IMG/VR virus record: IMGVR_UViG_3300025099_000066
Span: 1 to 36,417 of that record
DNA from: a virus
DNA length: 36,417 nucleotides
Strand: one strand, 5' to 3'
Every line of letters begins with the position of its first letter. Positions within the stretch are counted from its first letter, which is position 1. The notes beneath the pieces are model-generated. The model was not told the origin of the DNA, did no database searches, and saw only the letters and a list, made by a program, of their open reading frames with translations. The translations under genes and the position numbers were made by a program. Positions 25,855 to 34,442 of the stretch are shown one piece after another.

Positions 25855-27288
25855 TTACTTCATTAACATAAAGTTGTTAGCACCTTGAGTAATTAAACAT
25901 CTTTCAGATAAATAATGTACTTCCATCGCATCTAAGTCAGATGTTACAGCTCCAACGGAACCAGTAACCCAAGTCTTCATTCTTCTATCGTCAGTTTGAG
26001 AAGATCTATATCTAACGTGTAAGAATGGTCTCTTAAGATTCTTTCCTAGTTGTTGGTCGTACACTGAAGAAACACCAGCTGGGATAATAACCCCTCTGAT
26101 AGCGTTAACAGTGTCTAATAAACCACCTCTAGTACCTTTGTCGTTTAAGTATTTGAAATCAGACTTATAGAAGTCATAAGAACCTCTTCTGAATCCAGAG
26201 AAACCTAAATTTAAAGCCATATCAGCATCGTTTTCAAACACACCGAAAGAAGCACCTCCAGCGTAACCACCGTTGATACCAGCTAACATGTCATCTATTG
26301 CTAAAGAAGTAGATCTGTTTACAAACATCATGTTTTCTTCGATAGAACCTTGTTTATCAAACTCAGCTAAAATAGCGTCAAACTCAGCTAAATCAGTAGC
26401 CCAGTTAACACCTGTAACTCCCGAAGTAATGTTACCTCTTGCTTCGATAGCAGCAAACAAACCTTGAGTTCCCCATAAGCCTTCGTTGTCAGTTCCTAAG
26501 AAGTTGTCAACACCTGTAGAACCTGAAGCAATAGTTGCATCAACTGATTCTAACATAGACATTTCTAAGTAATCTGCAAAACGAGCTCTAGTGTCTCCCT
26601 CAGCTTTTAAATACCACATGTATCCATTTTGTCCTTGCTCACCTGAAACTTCAACCCAACCAATAGCAGACGCATCAGATCCTGAGATCTCATATTTGTC
26701 TTTTAATATGATCGGCTTGTTTTTGTAAGTTTGGAACTTTGGAGTGTTAGCACCACTTCTACCGTTATCACCTTTTTTGTACTCAGATCCATAAACAAGC
26801 ACTACGATAGCTGTTGAACCACCGATAGCAGTTTGTAAATCTACTCCATCGTAAGTAGCTACAGTAACTGTTGCTCCTGAAACCGTTGTTACAATTGCTC
26901 TAGCAGTTTTAGTAGCGCTAGTCATTATAACAGTGTCATTAACTCTAATACCGTGATTAGCACCTGCTGTTTGACCGTCAATGTCGTTACCAACATCAAA
27001 AGTTTCGTTTGAACCATGCGTAGTTGCATTGTAAGATAAGTGTAACCTACCTTGTTCTGACCAAATAACTTGGTCTGAGGTCATAGCCTCTTCTGCTCCA
27101 ACTTGAGAAAGGAAACCTGCGATTGTTCTGTTACCGAAAACCTCAGCTTCTTTTTCCATTAAGTCAGGCAGATATTGCTGAGCCCATCCTGCTGTAGCTT
27201 CAGCTGTAAAATCTATGTAGTTTGTAGATAGCGTTTGCTTCTGTGGAAGCGGCGTGCTATTTAAACTACCTCCTGGTGTAATTGCCAT
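25855..27288 (-). CDS. Major capsid protein
   Basis: This 477-residue protein would be the shell subunit, presumably with the HK97 fold shared by tailed phages. The N-terminal phrase G-G-S-L-N-S-T-P-L-P-Q-K-Q-T-L-S-T-N-Y (6-24) and the A/G/T-rich body match coat proteins of crAss-like and flavophage type as I recall them. Residues about 90-165 form a Val/Thr/Ala-rich beta stretch that could be an extended loop or inserted domain. Support also comes from context: it follows the portal and scaffold and is followed by the only strong intrinsic terminator in the window, as expected for the most abundant virion protein. Its codons and protein sequence are less Lys/Asn-skewed than its neighbours, consistent with high expression. 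Its upstream gap is 25 bp, A/T-rich, with no Shine-Dalgarno. Confidence 0.88.
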   Translation of the reverse strand: MAITPGGSLNSTPLPQKQTLSTNYIDFTAEATAGWAQQYLPDLMEKEAEVFGNRTIAGFLSQVGAEEAMTSDQVIWSEQGRLHLSYNATTHGSNETFDVGNDIDGQTAGANHGIRVNDTVIMTSATKTARAIVTTVSGATVTVATYDGVDLQTAIGGSTAIVVLVYGSEYKKGDNGRSGANTPKFQTYKNKPIILKDKYEISGSDASAIGWVEVSGEQGQNGYMWYLKAEGDTRARFADYLEMSMLESVDATIASGSTGVDNFLGTDNEGLWGTQGLFAAIEARGNITSGVTGVNWATDLAEFDAILAEFDKQGSIEENMMFVNRSTSLAIDDMLAGINGGYAGGASFGVFENDADMALNLGFSGFRRGSYDFYKSDFKYLNDKGTRGGLLDTVNAIRGVIIPAGVSSVYDQQLGKNLKRPFLHVRYRSSQTDDRRMKTWVTGSVGAVTSDLDAMEVHYLSERCLITQGANNFMLMK

Positions 27289-27313
27289 TTTTTGTAATTT
27301 TTTAAATTAATAT

Positions 27314-28444
27314 TTATTTTGTTTTTTTGAATGTAAACTTAGAATAACCACCATCGTCATCTAATGCTCTAAACTTCATTCCTCCAGCCTCGACATTTTC
27401 GCCGTGCGATTGTCTAGGATCCATACTCACATTTTTAGCGTTTGCAACGCTATCTCTTAGTGCGTCTGCTTTTCCTTGCTCGTAGAAATGATTAGCTATA
27501 GAGTCCGCGTTCATTGCTGTGTATAGAGACTTGTGATAACCCTCTGCGTCTGACATTTCGTTATTTTCGTTCAGAAACTTTCCTACAAAATTATTAATAT
27601 CAGTTTGAGAATTTTTAATCTCTTCAGCGTTGTTTACGTTGTACCTATATACCTTGTCACCAACTTTGTATTCAAATCCTTTAAACTCGTCATTAAAAAC
27701 ATTATTAGTTTTATCCAAAAATATTTCGGTCATCTTTTGTCCTGTAGCTGATTCCTCGTTGTATTTGTTGAAGAATTCAATAGCGTTCTGCTGATCTTCT
27801 GTTAATCTACTTCCAGCTTTTAAATCTTCATAGTATTTAGACTTTAACCCGTCTAAGTGGTTCCTTGCCTGAGCAACTTGCTCCTTCAAGGCTAATTTTT
27901 TTCTTTTTATGTCTAACTCTTCTTCAGTGTCTTCGTCGTATAAAAACTTGTCCTGTATAACAAAGTCAACTTCTTCGTTTGTTAAGTGTGGCTTTGTTGT
28001 TTTATAGTATTCTCTAAGAAGAGTATCGTTATCTAAATCAGAGTAATCTGTATTAAGTTTAACGTAGTCATTAATATCTCCACCAGTGTCATTCATGAAG
28101 CTCATTAACTTTTGAACGTTTTCTGGTAAAACAACCTTAGGAGGTTCTGGAACTTTTTTAACTTCCTTTTTTTCTTTTGTAACTTCTTCTAACAACGGCG
28201 TCTCTACAGGTTTTTCAACTTTAGGTTCTTCAACTTGTTTTATTTCTTCTACAGGTTTGTCTAAGTTTACTTTTGTTACCTCTTCTGCTTTTGCTGCTAG
28301 ATCTTTTAAATCTACTTTAGTAGTATTGTTTTCTGGTTGTTTAGAAAACTTTTTTGGTTTAGATTTTTTAACCTTTAATTTTTCAACAGTATTGTCTACT
28401 TTAGGTTCTTCGGCTACTGCCGGTTTTTGTTTTTCTTCTTTCAT
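27314..28444 (-). CDS. Capsid scaffold-like protein
   Basis: This 376-residue protein lies between the portal and the major capsid protein, where scaffold genes are usually found. The first 115 residues or so are low complexity, K/E/P/V-rich and probably disordered. A helical, acidic body follows (about 115-300), including a Lys/Glu-rich coiled coil near 185-215. The C-terminus turns basic and aromatic (YSKFTFKKTK), which suits scaffolds that bind coat protein through a short basic tail. No catalytic triad or Ser/His/Asp protease signature is visible, so it is probably a non-proteolytic internal scaffold that leaves or is degraded before packaging. The call rests on position and composition, not on homology. 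Confidence 0.7.
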   Translation of the reverse strand: MKEEKQKPAVAEEPKVDNTVEKLKVKKSKPKKFSKQPENNTTKVDLKDLAAKAEEVTKVNLDKPVEEIKQVEEPKVEKPVETPLLEEVTKEKKEVKKVPEPPKVVLPENVQKLMSFMNDTGGDINDYVKLNTDYSDLDNDTLLREYYKTTKPHLTNEEVDFVIQDKFLYDEDTEEELDIKRKKLALKEQVAQARNHLDGLKSKYYEDLKAGSRLTEDQQNAIEFFNKYNEESATGQKMTEIFLDKTNNVFNDEFKGFEYKVGDKVYRYNVNNAEEIKNSQTDINNFVGKFLNENNEMSDAEGYHKSLYTAMNADSIANHFYEQGKADALRDSVANAKNVSMDPRQSHGENVEAGGMKFRALDDDGGYSKFTFKKTK

Positions 28445-28472
28445 AATAAAATATAATAATAATTAATAAATG

Positions 28473-30893
28473 TTACATATTGTTCATCATCGATTGAACT
28501 CTATCTTGATCAAACGGTGACTGTTCTTCTTGTTCAAAGTTCTTAGCAGGAGCTTTATCTTGTCTTTGCTCTATCATTTTTGATTGCTGCGTAGCTTGAA
28601 TCTTTGTTCTTTTATCTTTTCTGTCTTCTTTTTCAACGTCTGCGTTGTTCATTCTTGAGATTTCCGCTTGTTTTAATCTCATGTCGTTTTCAAACTCTAA
28701 CTGTAAAAGTTCTTTTTTAATTTGAGCTTCTTGCATCATTTTACTAGACTCTAAGTTAGCTTTAAATTCTTCAATTTGAATTACGCTTTGTGTTTTAGTT
28801 TGTTCTTTTTGCATTTCCATTTGAGCAGCAGCTTGTTGTTGCTGAATGTTAGCTTGGGCTTGAGACTGTTGGAGTTGCATTTGTTTAACTTGATCTTTCT
28901 CCATTTTAATCTTTCTTCTAACTTTTAAAAGTTGATTAGCTAACTTTACATTTTTAACCTCTCTAAGATCTATCGCGTCTTCAAGTTCTATTGTTTGTTG
29001 TGCTAAAGCTACTTGTATATTATTTTCAAGCATAGCTTTTTGTTCTTCGTCTGGAGAAAGTTCTATAAATATTCCAAAGTCATATAAGTGTAATTGAGAC
29101 ATTTCTTCAAGTGTAGAAACGTTGTGAGCACCTAAGGCTTGTATAAACGCGTTTCTAGTAGGAGAATACTCTATAATATCAGATATTCTAAGTGATAAAG
29201 CCTCTGCGGTTTCAGATGTTAAAAATAAACCAGCTTGTAATATATGTCTTGTCGCTGTGTTAGAGTTTGCTGCCGCTAGCTTTTGAACACCAACTAATGA
29301 GTATTTTTCAGGCTTAGAACCATCTGACGCCTCGTTTAGCCCGGTTACATCTCTTATCATTTGTAGATAATAGTTGTATGTCTGTATTAGACTTTGTAGT
29401 TTTTGGCCACCACTACCGCTAGATATTTCTTGAATAGGTATTTTACCAGGATTCATATCGCCTTCTGAAGTAAAACTTCTACCGATTACACTACCCGTTT
29501 GGAAGAACATGTTTAACGCTTCTTGTGGATTATAATTTGTACCATTACCTAAGTCAATCTCAGCTAACCCATCGGCATCTAAATAAACACCATCAGGAAC
29601 CATTTTAGATAAAACTTGTTGTAACTTTAAGTGTGTAAGTTGAATCATGTCAGCGAAACCAGTTATTCTACTAACTAGCGATTCGATTTTACCGTTATAC
29701 ATTCTCGGCGCAACTATAGCGTAATTCATTTTAACTTTAGTATAATCACTTTTTGGCCTCATCATGTTTTTAGCCATTTCCCATTTCAAAAGTTTATCAG
29801 TACCAACTATCATAGCTCCGTCAAATAAAACTTCTATACATTTATTTAGTTTACCAAAGTCTCCTTTTTTGTCTTCAGGTGGGTTAAAGTTATCGTCTTT
29901 TTTAATAGCTTTAGTTCCTCCTGTTTTTGTTTCTTTCATTTTATAAACCTGATTCATATAGGTTTTATAATTAAAGTAGAGAACTTGAACCTTGTTATTA
30001 TCTTCGTCACCAGTTTGTATATTGTTCATATATCTATTTCTAGTGCTTTTTCCTTGTGATATTTCTTTTAACTCAACGTCAGTAAGTAGTGGAAATTGTT
30101 TTTTCAATTCATTGATAGGTATGCTTTTAACCTCTCCAACGTAATATATATCTTCAAAATACGGAGACTCTGTGTAAGAGTAAACCAAATTAGCTGGATC
30201 AACATAGTCTATAGTAACACCTTGAGAAGTATTAAAAGATGTTTTTACCGCTCCAATACCTAAGACAGTTAAATCGTAATTAACCCTCTTTTTTGTTAAC
30301 TCATACCTATTACCTTCCATCAACATGTTGATTGCTTGTTCCTCTGCTATTTCAACACCTTGTTTATACGTTAATTGCATGTATAGATCTAGTTCTTCTT
30401 TCGTCCTTGGTAAGTCTGGCCCTTCGTTTTCATTAAGATTAATTCCAATACTTTTCGCTAATTCATTTAGTTCTACCGTTTGTAAATCTCCCATTAAAGA
30501 CTCCATATACGCAGAGCGCTTACTCACTCCATACTGGTCTTGCGCGTAAGCTTTCACACTGTACATTCTCTCTGAGATGCCATTAACAACAATATCTACG
30601 AACTTAGATATAATAGGCACTGGTTTCCAATCTAAGTTTAAGTAGCTTAAGTCACCGTTTATAGATAATTCATTTTTATACTTTTGTATAGATTGTTCTC
30701 CTCTAGCATATAGTCTTAAAGTGTGGTAATTATTTTTATTGTTAGCATATCTATTGCTACCATGATAACCATGACTATTTGAAAACCATTCGTTTTCAAT
30801 TGCTTTACCAACTTTCAAGCCATATTCTAAACTTCTTTTCTCAGAATCTTTAGCAACTTGACTTGGAAAAATATTTTTAATAACTCCAGCCAT
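28473..30893 (-). CDS. Portal protein (crAss-like type)
   Basis: This 806-residue protein would form the dodecameric ring at the DNA-entry vertex, the docking site for the terminase and later for the tail. The N-terminal region has R-L-Y-A-R-G-E-Q-S (61-69) and L-N-L-D-W-K-P-V-P-I-I-S-K-F-V-D-I-V-V-N-G (85-105), a combination I recognise from crAss-like and marine Bacteroidota phage portals. About residues 640-806 form a very Q/K/E-rich coiled coil, longer than in most portals, which may extend into the capsid as a barrel-like helix bundle or bind internal proteins. It sits between the terminase (2 bp) and the scaffold-like gene (28 bp), the usual head-gene order. The identification rests on motif resemblance and order. 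Confidence 0.88.
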   Translation of the reverse strand: MAGVIKNIFPSQVAKDSEKRSLEYGLKVGKAIENEWFSNSHGYHGSNRYANNKNNYHTLRLYARGEQSIQKYKNELSINGDLSYLNLDWKPVPIISKFVDIVVNGISERMYSVKAYAQDQYGVSKRSAYMESLMGDLQTVELNELAKSIGINLNENEGPDLPRTKEELDLYMQLTYKQGVEIAEEQAINMLMEGNRYELTKKRVNYDLTVLGIGAVKTSFNTSQGVTIDYVDPANLVYSYTESPYFEDIYYVGEVKSIPINELKKQFPLLTDVELKEISQGKSTRNRYMNNIQTGDEDNNKVQVLYFNYKTYMNQVYKMKETKTGGTKAIKKDDNFNPPEDKKGDFGKLNKCIEVLFDGAMIVGTDKLLKWEMAKNMMRPKSDYTKVKMNYAIVAPRMYNGKIESLVSRITGFADMIQLTHLKLQQVLSKMVPDGVYLDADGLAEIDLGNGTNYNPQEALNMFFQTGSVIGRSFTSEGDMNPGKIPIQEISSGSGGQKLQSLIQTYNYYLQMIRDVTGLNEASDGSKPEKYSLVGVQKLAAANSNTATRHILQAGLFLTSETAEALSLRISDIIEYSPTRNAFIQALGAHNVSTLEEMSQLHLYDFGIFIELSPDEEQKAMLENNIQVALAQQTIELEDAIDLREVKNVKLANQLLKVRRKIKMEKDQVKQMQLQQSQAQANIQQQQAAAQMEMQKEQTKTQSVIQIEEFKANLESSKMMQEAQIKKELLQLEFENDMRLKQAEISRMNNADVEKEDRKDKRTKIQATQQSKMIEQRQDKAPAKNFEQEEQSPFDQDRVQSMMNNM

Positions 30894-30895
30894 AT

Positions 30896-33112
30896 TTAAT
30901 TTTTGATTATTCTTGAAACATCACCTCTATTTGAGTACTTAGCAATGTTTATGTTTAATTTTGGTTTTTCAATTTTCGCGTTAGGTCTATACAAATGCCT
31001 ATTGCAAGCCATTATGGCTAGTCCGGAACTAATAGTAGCATCGAACTTTGTTCTTTTTGTTATGTCAAATCTAGCCCAGTCATTTAGCGTTCTATTAAAG
31101 TACATAGCACCATAATTACCATCGCCTAAATGACCAACGTGACTCTGTACATACATTTCAATAGCAGCAGCGTGAGCCTGCTTGATGTCTTCACTTGAGT
31201 TTGGTATCCCACCTATTTCTTTTTCAGCTACAGAAAGTTTGTTCCATAACTTGTCCGGTCTGTTCATAGAGTAACCTCTATAACCTCTTCTTCTAAAGTG
31301 ATACAAAAGTCTAGGTTTGTTGTTCTCACACAATAAAGGCATACCATAAAACACACATGCCATCAATACATCTTCAAAGAATATCTCCGCTGTTTGTGGT
31401 CTTGCTACATATTCTAAAAAGAACTGATTTGGAGGGGCGTCTTCCATTGAAAACTTAGTTAAACCGTGTAATGCTCCGTTTGATCCTCTTCCGTCTACTG
31501 TTCCTGATATGTCGTAACTATCGCACCCAAAGGCTCCCATGTGTTCATTTGCTGGGTATTTTATCCCTTTCTTTTCTATACTCTTGTTTTGTAAATGTTG
31601 AGGTGGCGTCCAACTTATTTTAAACCTACCTTTTGGATCTGGATAAAATATAACTTGCGTGTCTTTCACTCCATTAACCCATTGGAAATTTCCAGTGCTT
31701 ATATTCGCAACGCTACCTACTCCTTCGTTGTAATCTATTTGCTCGTAAAGTTTAACTAGATTAAATATACTGTTTTTAGCCTCATCCCTAAACGCGTGCT
31801 CTGTTGTTCTTGGAAACTGTCTATAAAACTCGTTTAAGCCATCGTGATCAGATTTTAACCCTTCAACTTCGTTTTCCCAGTGTTCTATTATACCGTAATC
31901 TATTAATTCACCATCTGGTCCGAGTACATCATTATCTGGACTATTAAAAACTGGATATCCGTATTCGTCAATAAATCCTTCGTAGTTCCATTCCATTGGG
32001 ATAAACAAAGAATATAAACCAGATTTTGTTTGTCCATTACGATTTCTTGAGGTAACATCTGAAGCATTGTATAGTTTTTTAAAGTTGTCTCCTCCTTTGT
32101 CAAGGGCGTTAGAAGTTGAGCCCATCATACATTTTCCTACTATTCTACTACCTAATCTTAAACAGGTTTTTGTAACCCTCCAGTTGTTTAATATATTGTC
32201 TGGTCTTTCCCATTTACCGCTTTCATCGTGCACTAATAAGTTTAATTTTTCACCATCATAACTATTGTCTCCTGTGTTTTTCCAGTCTATAGTCGTATCT
32301 AGTCCTTTAATATCTTCGAGCTGCTCATTCGACGTGATCTTCTTTCTTGTAAACTTACTAGCAGGTACTCTGTAAGCAAGTTCGGATTTTGGCCGATCCA
32401 TACCATCTTGGATAGGTTTAAAAAAGAACGGATAATTAATCGATATAGGAACAACTTTATCTGTAAACATTTTTTTCGCATCTGCACCAGTTTTTGACAA
32501 TATACCATATCTACTATCACTTGATATAGTGGCTAAATTAACTGTTTCCGCCGACGACATGAAAGAAAATCCTGATCTACGGTTTTTAAGGTAGCACATA
32601 CCATAGCATCTTTTGTCTGCTTTACAGGCCTCCCAAAATATAAAGAATAATCTATTTGCCTCTCTATAATCTGGAGCTCCAACATCAATTTTACTCCATT
32701 GTAAATACATATAGTGCGTACCGGTTATCCAGGTTGGTTTACCATTATTCATAAACCAGAAACCCTCCTCTCGTCGTTTAAATTCTTCGTCTATGTAATC
32801 GTACCATTTTTCTTTATTGTTTTCCGGATAACCCCTCCAATCGAATATGTTTTTGATCCTTTGGAGTTCTTTAGGATATTCCTGCTTAACCCACTTATTC
32901 TTTGGATGCGTATATACTTCTTTAGGTGGTTTCGGTAGCGCTATAATTAAATTTTGTATCTCTATAATCTCCCCTATAACTCCATTGTGTGATAACACAA
33001 TTAAGTCGTGTTCTTTGTTGTAACCGTATTTCCACTTCTTACCTCTATTCATTCTGGTAATAGTGGTTCTTTTTATCGGTTCAACCGTATTAACTAAACT
33101 TTGCTTGTACAT
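30896..33112 (-). CDS. terL: Terminase large subunit (packaging ATPase/nuclease)
   Basis: This 738-residue DNA-packaging motor subunit would pump DNA into the prohead through the portal and cut concatemers. The ATPase half has an atypical P-loop, K-N-R-R-S-G-F-S (176-183), which lacks the usual GKT/S but keeps the arginine-rich position seen in large terminases. A Walker B follows, L-N-L-L-V-H-D-E (290-297, D296/E297), and a coupling motif, C-M-M-G-S-T-S-N-A (328-336). The nuclease half has an RNase H-like first strand with D531 (F-G-C-D-S-Y-D). E596 and D691 (T-K-F-D-A-T-I-S-S-G) are candidate further metal ligands. The phrase G-T-H-Y-M-Y-L-Q-W-S-K-I-D (131-143) resembles crAss-like and flavophage terminases as I recall them. 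The portal gene starts 2 bp downstream. Confidence 0.93.
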   Translation of the reverse strand: MYKQSLVNTVEPIKRTTITRMNRGKKWKYGYNKEHDLIVLSHNGVIGEIIEIQNLIIALPKPPKEVYTHPKNKWVKQEYPKELQRIKNIFDWRGYPENNKEKWYDYIDEEFKRREEGFWFMNNGKPTWITGTHYMYLQWSKIDVGAPDYREANRLFFIFWEACKADKRCYGMCYLKNRRSGFSFMSSAETVNLATISSDSRYGILSKTGADAKKMFTDKVVPISINYPFFFKPIQDGMDRPKSELAYRVPASKFTRKKITSNEQLEDIKGLDTTIDWKNTGDNSYDGEKLNLLVHDESGKWERPDNILNNWRVTKTCLRLGSRIVGKCMMGSTSNALDKGGDNFKKLYNASDVTSRNRNGQTKSGLYSLFIPMEWNYEGFIDEYGYPVFNSPDNDVLGPDGELIDYGIIEHWENEVEGLKSDHDGLNEFYRQFPRTTEHAFRDEAKNSIFNLVKLYEQIDYNEGVGSVANISTGNFQWVNGVKDTQVIFYPDPKGRFKISWTPPQHLQNKSIEKKGIKYPANEHMGAFGCDSYDISGTVDGRGSNGALHGLTKFSMEDAPPNQFFLEYVARPQTAEIFFEDVLMACVFYGMPLLCENNKPRLLYHFRRRGYRGYSMNRPDKLWNKLSVAEKEIGGIPNSSEDIKQAHAAAIEMYVQSHVGHLGDGNYGAMYFNRTLNDWARFDITKRTKFDATISSGLAIMACNRHLYRPNAKIEKPKLNINIAKYSNRGDVSRIIKN

Positions 33113-33387
33113 TACTTAGATCTACCTTCCGCGAATCCTTTAAAGACTTTTTTCTCTGCCTCTTCAGGTGCCTTGCCCTCCAAAAGGTTTTCTTCTTCTT
33201 GAATTCTGTTAAGTATTTCGAATGCGTCAAATATAGCTAGTTTTTTAGTAGCCGCGGCGTTCTTTAGTCTATCTGCTGATATATCATCATCGCTATCGAC
33301 GATGGGTTCTTTTGCGACTTTAATCAGTTCTTCAACTGCTTTCTGCCCAGCTTGGATTATACTCTTCTTCGTTTCCTTCGTATTCAT
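33112..33387 (-). CDS. Small protein in the small-terminase position
   Basis: This 91-residue, all-helical, charged protein has a basic N-terminus (MNTKETKKS), an acidic stretch (DSDDD, residues about 32-36), a core helix R-L-K-N-A-A-A-T-K-K-L-A-I-F-D-A-F-E-I-L and a basic tail. It lies directly before the large terminase, and its TAA stop shares one base with the terminase ATG. Size, charge and position would suit a small terminase subunit that recognises packaging DNA. I see no clear helix-turn-helix, so this rests on position. The only ATG in the frame is inside the preceding gene, giving a 56 bp overlap between two different reading frames, the longest overlap in the window. Confidence 0.6.
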   Translation of the reverse strand: MNTKETKKSIIQAGQKAVEELIKVAKEPIVDSDDDISADRLKNAAATKKLAIFDAFEILNRIQEEENLLEGKAPEEAEKKVFKGFAEGRSK

Positions 33388-33922
33388 ATTTAATTGTAAT
33401 AAATTGCGTCATAACTCTATATAGTCTCTTTCCATCGACTACAAACTCGTATGTTGAAAAAGGTGTAAATCCTACCAGATCTCCTTTTTCGTAAGAACCA
33501 TCAGTATGCTTAATAATACCGATACATGATTCTTCTTGATCCACTCCTAAGTGTTTTCTTTCCTTTATGGGTTGCACAAAACAATATCCTCTAGGAGCTC
33601 TCCACTCTCCGTTTCTTTTGTATAAAAACACTTGGTCTTCTTTTACAATATAAGTGTTTTCATCAAAATAACTTCTACTATTCTTTTCATTACCTCTAAC
33701 GTCGTGCCAACGTCTAAATACGTTATGATGTGTTATAATAGTATCTCCAGGTTGTATCTCTGTTTCAAAAGCTGTAGGAACAGATTTAACAATAGCTTCT
33801 CTATTTACAAATTGGTGATTATAAACCTCAGTGTTAATTATAAGATCTTTATCTCCAACTTTAGTAGTATTGTTGTATCTATTTCCTTTTGGCTCTATAA
33901 CAAAGTCAAAAGGCGCTCTCAT
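33332..33922 (-). CDS. Tandem GroES-like (Cpn10 fold) protein
   Basis: This 196-residue protein looks like two GroES-type beta barrels in one chain. The first (residues about 4-103) has an F-V-I-E-P opening strand, an A-I-V-K-S-V-P strand, then Q-P-G-D-T-I-I-T-H-H (57-66) and a closing strand ending in D-Q-V-F-L-Y. The second (about 111-180) repeats the plan: Y-C-F-V-Q-P-I, then C-I-G-I-I-K, then K-G-D-L-V-G-F (146-152), then D-G-K-R-L-Y-R-V-M-T-Q-F-I-T-I-K. The order of an entry strand, a 'GIV' strand, a 'GD.V' turn and a 'dIl' closing strand is the known co-chaperonin pattern. Phage co-chaperonins such as T4 gp31 help the host GroEL fold capsid protein, which would suit the position before terminase and capsid genes. 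This is a remote similarity, and a virion protein with the same fold is the main alternative. Confidence 0.55.
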   Translation of the reverse strand: MRAPFDFVIEPKGNRYNNTTKVGDKDLIINTEVYNHQFVNREAIVKSVPTAFETEIQPGDTIITHHNVFRRWHDVRGNEKNSRSYFDENTYIVKEDQVFLYKRNGEWRAPRGYCFVQPIKERKHLGVDQEESCIGIIKHTDGSYEKGDLVGFTPFSTYEFVVDGKRLYRVMTQFITIKYEYEGNEEEYNPSWAESS

Positions 33923-34143
33923 TAGTACTCTAGATTGTACTCTACAGAGACGGCCATGTTCTTGTTGAAGTCTTTCCAGGGTAGGACATCTTTGTTCTTT
34001 TTAATATATATAGAGTATTTATCTTTTTCTTCTATAATATCAGATATTGTATGTCCACCATATACTTCTTGACCAACAGCGTAATGCATAGCGTCATTCT
34101 TATAGTCTTTACCTACAGTAATTTTCCTAATCAGTTTTGACAT
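33922..34143 (-). CDS. Small conserved unknown (DYKN-AMHY-VGQ motif)
   Basis: This 73-residue protein has no membrane segment. Its central segment, residues about 9-25, reads V-G-x-D-Y-K-N-D-A-M-H-Y-A-V-G-Q and looks strongly constrained. I recall similar short proteins beside terminase genes in marine phages, but no function. The rest is short alternating beta segments with lysines, so it could be a small nucleic-acid- or protein-binding fold. It starts inside the 3' end of the coiled-coil gene (17 bp overlap). Its TAA stop shares one base with the next ATG (TAATG), so translation is probably coupled to the GroES-like gene downstream. Confidence 0.7.
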   Translation of the reverse strand: MSKLIRKITVGKDYKNDAMHYAVGQEVYGGHTISDIIEEKDKYSIYIKKNKDVLPWKDFNKNMAVSVEYNLEY

Positions 34144-34414
34144 CTTCTTTATGATTTATAGTACCATCTTGAATGTTAATGTCAGCTGTACCATAAGTCT
34201 TTTCAAAGTCGACTTGCATTTTACCTAACTGTTCTTGTAATACCGATACGTGGTGTAAAAGATTGTGCTTTTTACTTTCCATAGATCCAACCTCTAGTTG
34301 CGCCCTATTTATATCGTTAATTACTGATTGTACTTGATTTAATTCTTCGTTTGTAATCTTAGAAGGTTTTTCAGCCTTCAACTCCTTAATTTTCTTGTTT
34401 GTGTTCTTTGCCAT
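34127..34414 (-). CDS. Small coiled-coil protein, conserved unknown
   Basis: This 95-residue protein is almost wholly helical. Residues about 22-72 form a coiled coil, and the chain then ends in a short Y-G-x(n)-I-N-I-Q-D-G segment (residues about 74-84) before an acidic tail. The combination of a coiled coil with a terminal YG...INIxDG patch is one I recall from small unassigned proteins of many marine phages. The function is not known to me. The start ATG follows an A/T-rich leader without a Shine-Dalgarno motif. The 3' end overlaps the next gene by 17 bp, which suggests translational coupling. It is the only gene here that ends in TAG. It may be a virion assembly factor or a small regulatory protein, and I cannot choose between them. 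Confidence 0.7.
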   Translation of the reverse strand: MAKNTNKKIKELKAEKPSKITNEELNQVQSVINDINRAQLEVGSMESKKHNLLHHVSVLQEQLGKMQVDFEKTYGTADINIQDGTINHKEDVKTD

Positions 34415-34442
34415 TTTATTTAATTTAAGTTAATTATTTTTT

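Noticed and set aside
31903-32520. Two minus-strand frames of 66 and 73 codons inside the terminase gene
   Set aside because: They are out-of-frame shadows of the terminase, whose own frame holds the Walker and nuclease motifs across these positions.
34127-34129. TAG stop codon recoding, as known in some crAss-like phages
   Set aside because: Only one gene ends in TAG, the frame overlaps the next gene by 17 bp as expected, and other genes end in TAA or TGA without signs of read-through.
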